A stretch of DNA of 64,000 bases from Dyadobacter pollutisoli (lineage in GTDB: Bacteria > Bacteroidota > Bacteroidia > Cytophagales > Spirosomataceae), in assembly GCF_026625565.1 (NCBI RefSeq), contig NZ_CP112998.1:498501-562500 (forward strand), given 5' to 3'. A model generated the notes under the pieces. The model worked only from the letters and a program-made list of their open reading frames with translations. It searched no databases and was not told the DNA's origin. Both the position numbers and the translations under genes were made by a program. Position 1 is the first letter of the stretch. Each line of letters opens with the position of its first letter. Below, one piece after another: positions 61,196 through 64,000 of this stretch.

Positions 61196-62332
61196 TTATT
61201 CCCGGTGCCGGTAGGTGACTGCGACCACGAACAGCATTACTCCTACAAGGCCCAGCGCAAGAGAAAGAGAGGTAAATTCTGCGATAATTCCGATTAATGC
61301 GGGGCCGGCAAGCTGTCCAGAATATCCCAGAATGGTAACTGCGGATATGGCTATGCTAGGAGGGACATTGGGAATGCTTCCGGCGGCGGTGAAAAATACT
61401 GGCACTACGTTCGCCGCACCAAGTCCCACTAATACAAACCCAACAATGGCTACTGCGGCCCAGGGCGTCAGGACAGCGATCAGGAAGCCGGAGCCGGCCA
61501 GTAATGTACCGTAAAATACCACTTTTGCGGAGCCCAGGCGGTGAATGAGGCCGTCCCCGGTAAGTCTCATCATTGCCATTGCAACAGAAAATGCAGCGTA
61601 CCCTACACCCGAAAGTGATGGATCAAAACCTCTTGAAAACTGTAAAAATACAGCGCTCCAATCCAACAATGAGCCTTCTGCTAGAAACAATATAAAGCAC
61701 ATTAGTCCCAAAACCAGTACCGCACCCTTTGGTAGTACGAAATTAGTACTGTCCATTTTGGCTTCCTCGGCATGTGGTAGCAGGTATTTGAACTGCGTAA
61801 CGGTAATCAGAATCAGCAACCCGGAAATGCTCACAGCGGCTACCGTGGGGGACAATCCGGCTTTGATCAGAAACCCTAAGCCAATGGAGCCAAGAAGCCC
61901 GCCTACGCTGAACATTCCGTGAAATGACGACATAATGTGGCTGCCATGACGCTCCTGGACCAGTACGGCCTGTGCATTCATGGCGACATCAACAGATCCA
62001 ATTCCTGCTCCAAATATGAATAGCGCAACTGCCAGCAGATAGGAAGTAGGGGCCATTAAAAGCAACGGAAGTACGAATGCAATGATCAGCGCGGAAATAA
62101 GCGCCATACGACGGCTGCCAAATTTATTGATCAATAGTCCGGTGACCGGCATGGTAAAAATGGCGCCTGCACCTAATGAAAGCAATACAATGCCGAGATC
62201 GGCATCATTGAGTCCCAGTTTTATTTTGGCAAAAGGAACCATAGGCGCCCAGCTTGAGAGCCCGATCCCGCAGACCAGAAAAATAAGTAAAGTAGCCCTG
62301 CGTGCGGCGCTTATTTTGAGTTTCTCTTCCAT
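61196..62332 (-). CDS. MFS transporter (YbjJ-like)
   Basis: A 378-residue MFS protein with 12 hydrophobic segments. The N-terminal LLIFLVCGIGLSSWAPMVPFAK and LGLNDADLGIVLLSLGAGAI with NKFGSRRM are typical of the small YbjJ/YfkF-like group. It is divergent from a DeoR regulator across 75 bp packed with phased TTGCAA sites, so it is likely its target. The substrate is unknown, perhaps a sugar. Confidence 0.88.
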   Translation of the reverse strand: MEEKLKISAARRATLLIFLVCGIGLSSWAPMVPFAKIKLGLNDADLGIVLLSLGAGAIFTMPVTGLLINKFGSRRMALISALIIAFVLPLLLMAPTSYLLAVALFIFGAGIGSVDVAMNAQAVLVQERHGSHIMSSFHGMFSVGGLLGSIGLGFLIKAGLSPTVAAVSISGLLILITVTQFKYLLPHAEEAKMDSTNFVLPKGAVLVLGLMCFILFLAEGSLLDWSAVFLQFSRGFDPSLSGVGYAAFSVAMAMMRLTGDGLIHRLGSAKVVFYGTLLAGSGFLIAVLTPWAAVAIVGFVLVGLGAANVVPVFFTAAGSIPNVPPSIAISAVTILGYSGQLAGPALIGIIAEFTSLSLALGLVGVMLFVVAVTYRHRE

Positions 62333-62359
62333 GCATTCAAATAAATTGAGATCATTAGA

Positions 62360-62396
62360 TTTGCAAATAAATGCAAATTTGCATAAAATTGCAAAA
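62360..62396. promoter_or_regulatory. Phased TTGCAA sites between MFS and DeoR genes
   Basis: TTGCAA centred at 62363.5, the perfect palindrome ATGCAAATTTGCAT centred at 62377.5, and TTGCAA centred at 62391.5, each 14 bp apart. DeoR/GlpR regulators bind repeated half-sites in divergent promoter regions. Confidence 0.65.
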
Positions 62397-62407
62397 AAGA
62401 AATTGGA

Positions 62408-63157
62408 ATGGTAAAGGAAAAACGATTCGCCTATATACTGGAAAGGCTTCGGGATTCAAATGAAGTCGGATTTGCGCAACTGAGCAGCGAACTGGAAGTG
62501 TCGGAGGATACGGTAAGAAGGGACATTGACGCATTGAATAACAGCGGTTTGCTGTTGAAAATCAGGGGAGGGGCCATTCCTCGGTCACATAATCCGCTCA
62601 GTTTCAAAGAGCGGATCGGATACCTGAAGGACGACAAGGAGGTGATTGCTTTGAAAGCGCAATCCCTGGTGAAGAATGGACAGACTGTTTTTCTGGACGG
62701 TGGGACTTCGGTTTTTACATTGGTTTCGCTTTTACCAGCAGATATTAAACTGACGGTCATTACCAATAATACTGCTATTATTCCTGCACTTTCGGCTTAC
62801 AATGGCATCAAACTGATCATTTTAGGTGGAACCTATTTGAAGGAATCTGAGACTATTGTGGGGCTGCAGGCCATCAGAATGGTTGAGAATTTTCAGGCCG
62901 ACTTGTATATGATGGGGATCTGTGCTTTGGACACGGAAAGAGGGGTTACTGCTAGCTACCTGGAAGAAGCGGAATTGAAGCAGACTATGCTGGCACATTC
63001 GGCAACAGCAGTCGCGTTGAGCACATTCGAAAAAGTAGGGACATTTGAGTTATACCGGGTGTGCCCCATCGAAAGCCTGGACTACATCGTCACTGAAGTG
63101 GATTCCACCGATAAAAAGTTCGAGGGTTTTAAAAGGCTTGGAGTGAAAGTTCTGTGA
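62408..63157 (+). CDS. DeoR/GlpR family transcriptional regulator
   Basis: A 249-residue regulator. The N-terminal DeoR helix-turn-helix has RLRDSNEVGFAQLSSELEVSEDTVRRDIDAL and the RGGAIP tail. The effector domain has FLDGGTSVFTLVSLLP and LGGTYLKESETIVG, resembling the sugar-phosphate binding fold. It likely represses the divergent MFS gene until a phosphorylated sugar binds. Confidence 0.9.
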   Translation: MVKEKRFAYILERLRDSNEVGFAQLSSELEVSEDTVRRDIDALNNSGLLLKIRGGAIPRSHNPLSFKERIGYLKDDKEVIALKAQSLVKNGQTVFLDGGTSVFTLVSLLPADIKLTVITNNTAIIPALSAYNGIKLIILGGTYLKESETIVGLQAIRMVENFQADLYMMGICALDTERGVTASYLEEAELKQTMLAHSATAVALSTFEKVGTFELYRVCPIESLDYIVTEVDSTDKKFEGFKRLGVKVL

Positions 63158-63190
63158 AAATTGTGAATTTGAGTAAAACGGGAAGAGTCT

Positions 63191-63481
63191 ATGCAAAGCT
63201 GGCAGCAAAGAATCAATATCAATCATGAAATTCGTTTCGGGAAGCCTTGTATTACGGGTACTAGGATAGCCGTTTGGGATATTCTGGGATGGCTTGCCAG
63301 TGGCATGACCTATGATGAAGTGATTGAAGATTTTCCAGCTTTGAGCAAGGAGGATATTCTTGCAGCACTTGCATTCGCGGCTAACCGTGAGGAGAATACT
63401 AAACATTTGGTTTATTGGAGATTTTTTAAAAGACTTTCCAGGTTTCAAAAACCTGGAAAGTCTTCCTTCCGTACTTGTTAA
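63191..63481 (+). CDS. DUF433 antitoxin-like protein, with palindrome-derived tail
   Basis: A 96-residue protein. Residues 1 to about 72 are a DUF433 domain (INHEIRFGKPCITGTRIAVWDILGWLASGMTYDEV, FPALSKEDILAALAFAA), the fold of VapB-like antitoxins. The remainder is unlike the family and encodes a 35-bp palindrome (63430-63464). No DUF5615 toxin gene follows; the next gene is convergent. It is therefore an orphan antitoxin, possibly with a tail altered by element insertion. Confidence 0.8.
   Translation: MQSWQQRININHEIRFGKPCITGTRIAVWDILGWLASGMTYDEVIEDFPALSKEDILAALAFAANREENTKHLVYWRFFKRLSRFQKPGKSSFRTC
63430..63464. terminator. Palindrome between DUF433 gene and GMC gene ends
   Basis: A 16-bp perfect inverted repeat, 63430-63445 with 63449-63464, loop CAA. 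AAGACTTTCCAGGTTT arm resembles the AAGACTT repeat family. It lies inside the DUF433 reading frame but could end the transcripts from both sides. Confidence 0.7.
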
Positions 63482-64000
63482 ATATTCTTCTTTTTTGACT
63501 CTTTTACTGCGAAATCGACGGCACGGGCGGTTAGAGCCATGTAGGTAAGCGATGGATTCACGCAGGAAGCGGAAGTCATCGCAGCTCCGTCGGTAACGAA
63601 TACGTTTTTCACAGCGTGCAGCTGATTGTTACCATTCAATACCGATGTTTTTGGATCGCGTCCCATTCTGGCTGTTCCCATTTCATGAATGGCCATTCCA
63701 AGGTAAGAGCCGTTGTCGTGGGTTTTTACATTTTTGAGGCCTGATTTTTCGAGCATTTCAGCAGCATCATTCATCATGTCTTTCCTCATTTTTTTCTCAT
63801 TCTCACGCAGGTCAGCGTCGAAAACTACGGTAGGAATTCCGAATTTATCTTTCTTCTCTTTGCTGAGATACATATAGTTTTCATGGTATGGCAATGTCTC
63901 GCCAAAACCGCCAAAACCCATCGTCCAAGCACCTGGCGTGGTTAGCTCTTCTTTGAAATCTGCTCCAAAAGCAAGTTCGGCCACATTACGCTGCCATCCC
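63478..64000 (-). CDS. GMC oxidoreductase, C-terminal part (gene continues past window end)
   Basis: The reading frame stays open past 63984 to base 64000, so the 5' part lies outside the window; the GTG at 63984 is internal. The visible 174 residues are the C-terminal substrate-binding domain of GMC oxidoreductases: HEMGTARMGRDP with the catalytic His, then VFVTDGAAMTSASCVNPSLTYMALTARA. Bacteroidota often use such FAD enzymes with the gluconate 2-dehydrogenase subunit 3 to oxidise sugars or polyols. Its stop overlaps the end of the DUF433 gene. Confidence 0.9.
   Translation of the reverse strand, partial: GWQRNVAELAFGADFKEELTTPGAWTMGFGGFGETLPYHENYMYLSKEKKDKFGIPTVVFDADLRENEKKMRKDMMNDAAEMLEKSGLKNVKTHDNGSYLGMAIHEMGTARMGRDPKTSVLNGNNQLHAVKNVFVTDGAAMTSASCVNPSLTYMALTARAVDFAVKESKKKNI

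Overview
The window reads as chromosomal DNA of a member of the Bacteroidota, order Cytophagales, most like Dyadobacter or a relative in Spirosomataceae. The signs are a SusC/SusD pair, type IX secretion sorting domains (one type A, one CHU_C/type B), start codons without clear Shine-Dalgarno sequences, many secreted carbohydrate-active enzymes, and families such as FucP, GH9 and CE15. The genus is inferred from gene content only. I saw no rRNA, tRNA, CRISPR array or prophage.

Layout. Bases 1-4130 (+) hold a partial acyl-ACP-reductase-like gene, an Old Yellow Enzyme homologue and a GH9 endoglucanase. Bases 4165-15039 are almost entirely on the minus strand: a DyP peroxidase / membrane patatin / hypothetical operon, then an AT-rich operon of a membrane-anchored trypsin-like protease, a secreted barrel-like protein and a phytase-like propeller protein, with a PAS-LuxR regulator upstream. 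Bases 15405-22050 are housekeeping-like: GNAT, PlsC, acyl-ACP desaturase, a T9SS-secreted PKD protein and an S41 protease lipoprotein.

Bases 22223-34013 are a complete myo-inositol catabolic locus. Read from iolB, the minus strand carries iolB, iolC, iolA, iolG, an SSS symporter, iolJ, iolD and iolE, with a divergent LacI regulator. IolG, E, D, B, C, J and A together convert myo-inositol to dihydroxyacetone phosphate plus acetyl-CoA and CO2. Two gaps hold facing arrays of GTCA/TGAC spaced at one helical turn. Three others hold hairpins built of 7-bp GCCGANN units. The LacI operator-like palindrome next to lacI recurs twice, 20 bp apart, upstream of the SusC/SusD operon (37451-42239), which suggests one regulon.

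Bases 34160-49039 hold a HigBA-like toxin-antitoxin pair, an FtsX-type permease, SusCD, a nucleotidyltransferase-like protein with a small helical partner, a YbbA/YbbP-like ABC exporter divergent from a TesA-like lipoprotein, a T9SS protein and a 54-aa membrane protein. Bases 49222-54382 (+) form a plant-polysaccharide cluster: an esterase, an SGNH hydrolase, a CE15 glucuronoyl esterase, a FucP-type transporter and a ROK kinase. The rest holds an acyltransferase-like membrane protein, an esterase/SMP-30 fusion, a REP-associated transposase beside a nested palindrome, a truncated haemoglobin, a glycoside-hydrolase-like protein, an MFS/DeoR divergent pair, a lone DUF433 antitoxin and the end of a GMC oxidoreductase.

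The most notable observations are the GTCA/TGAC arrays, the LacI link between iol and SusCD, the heptad hairpins, and the two unusual minus-strand operons at 4-14 kb.
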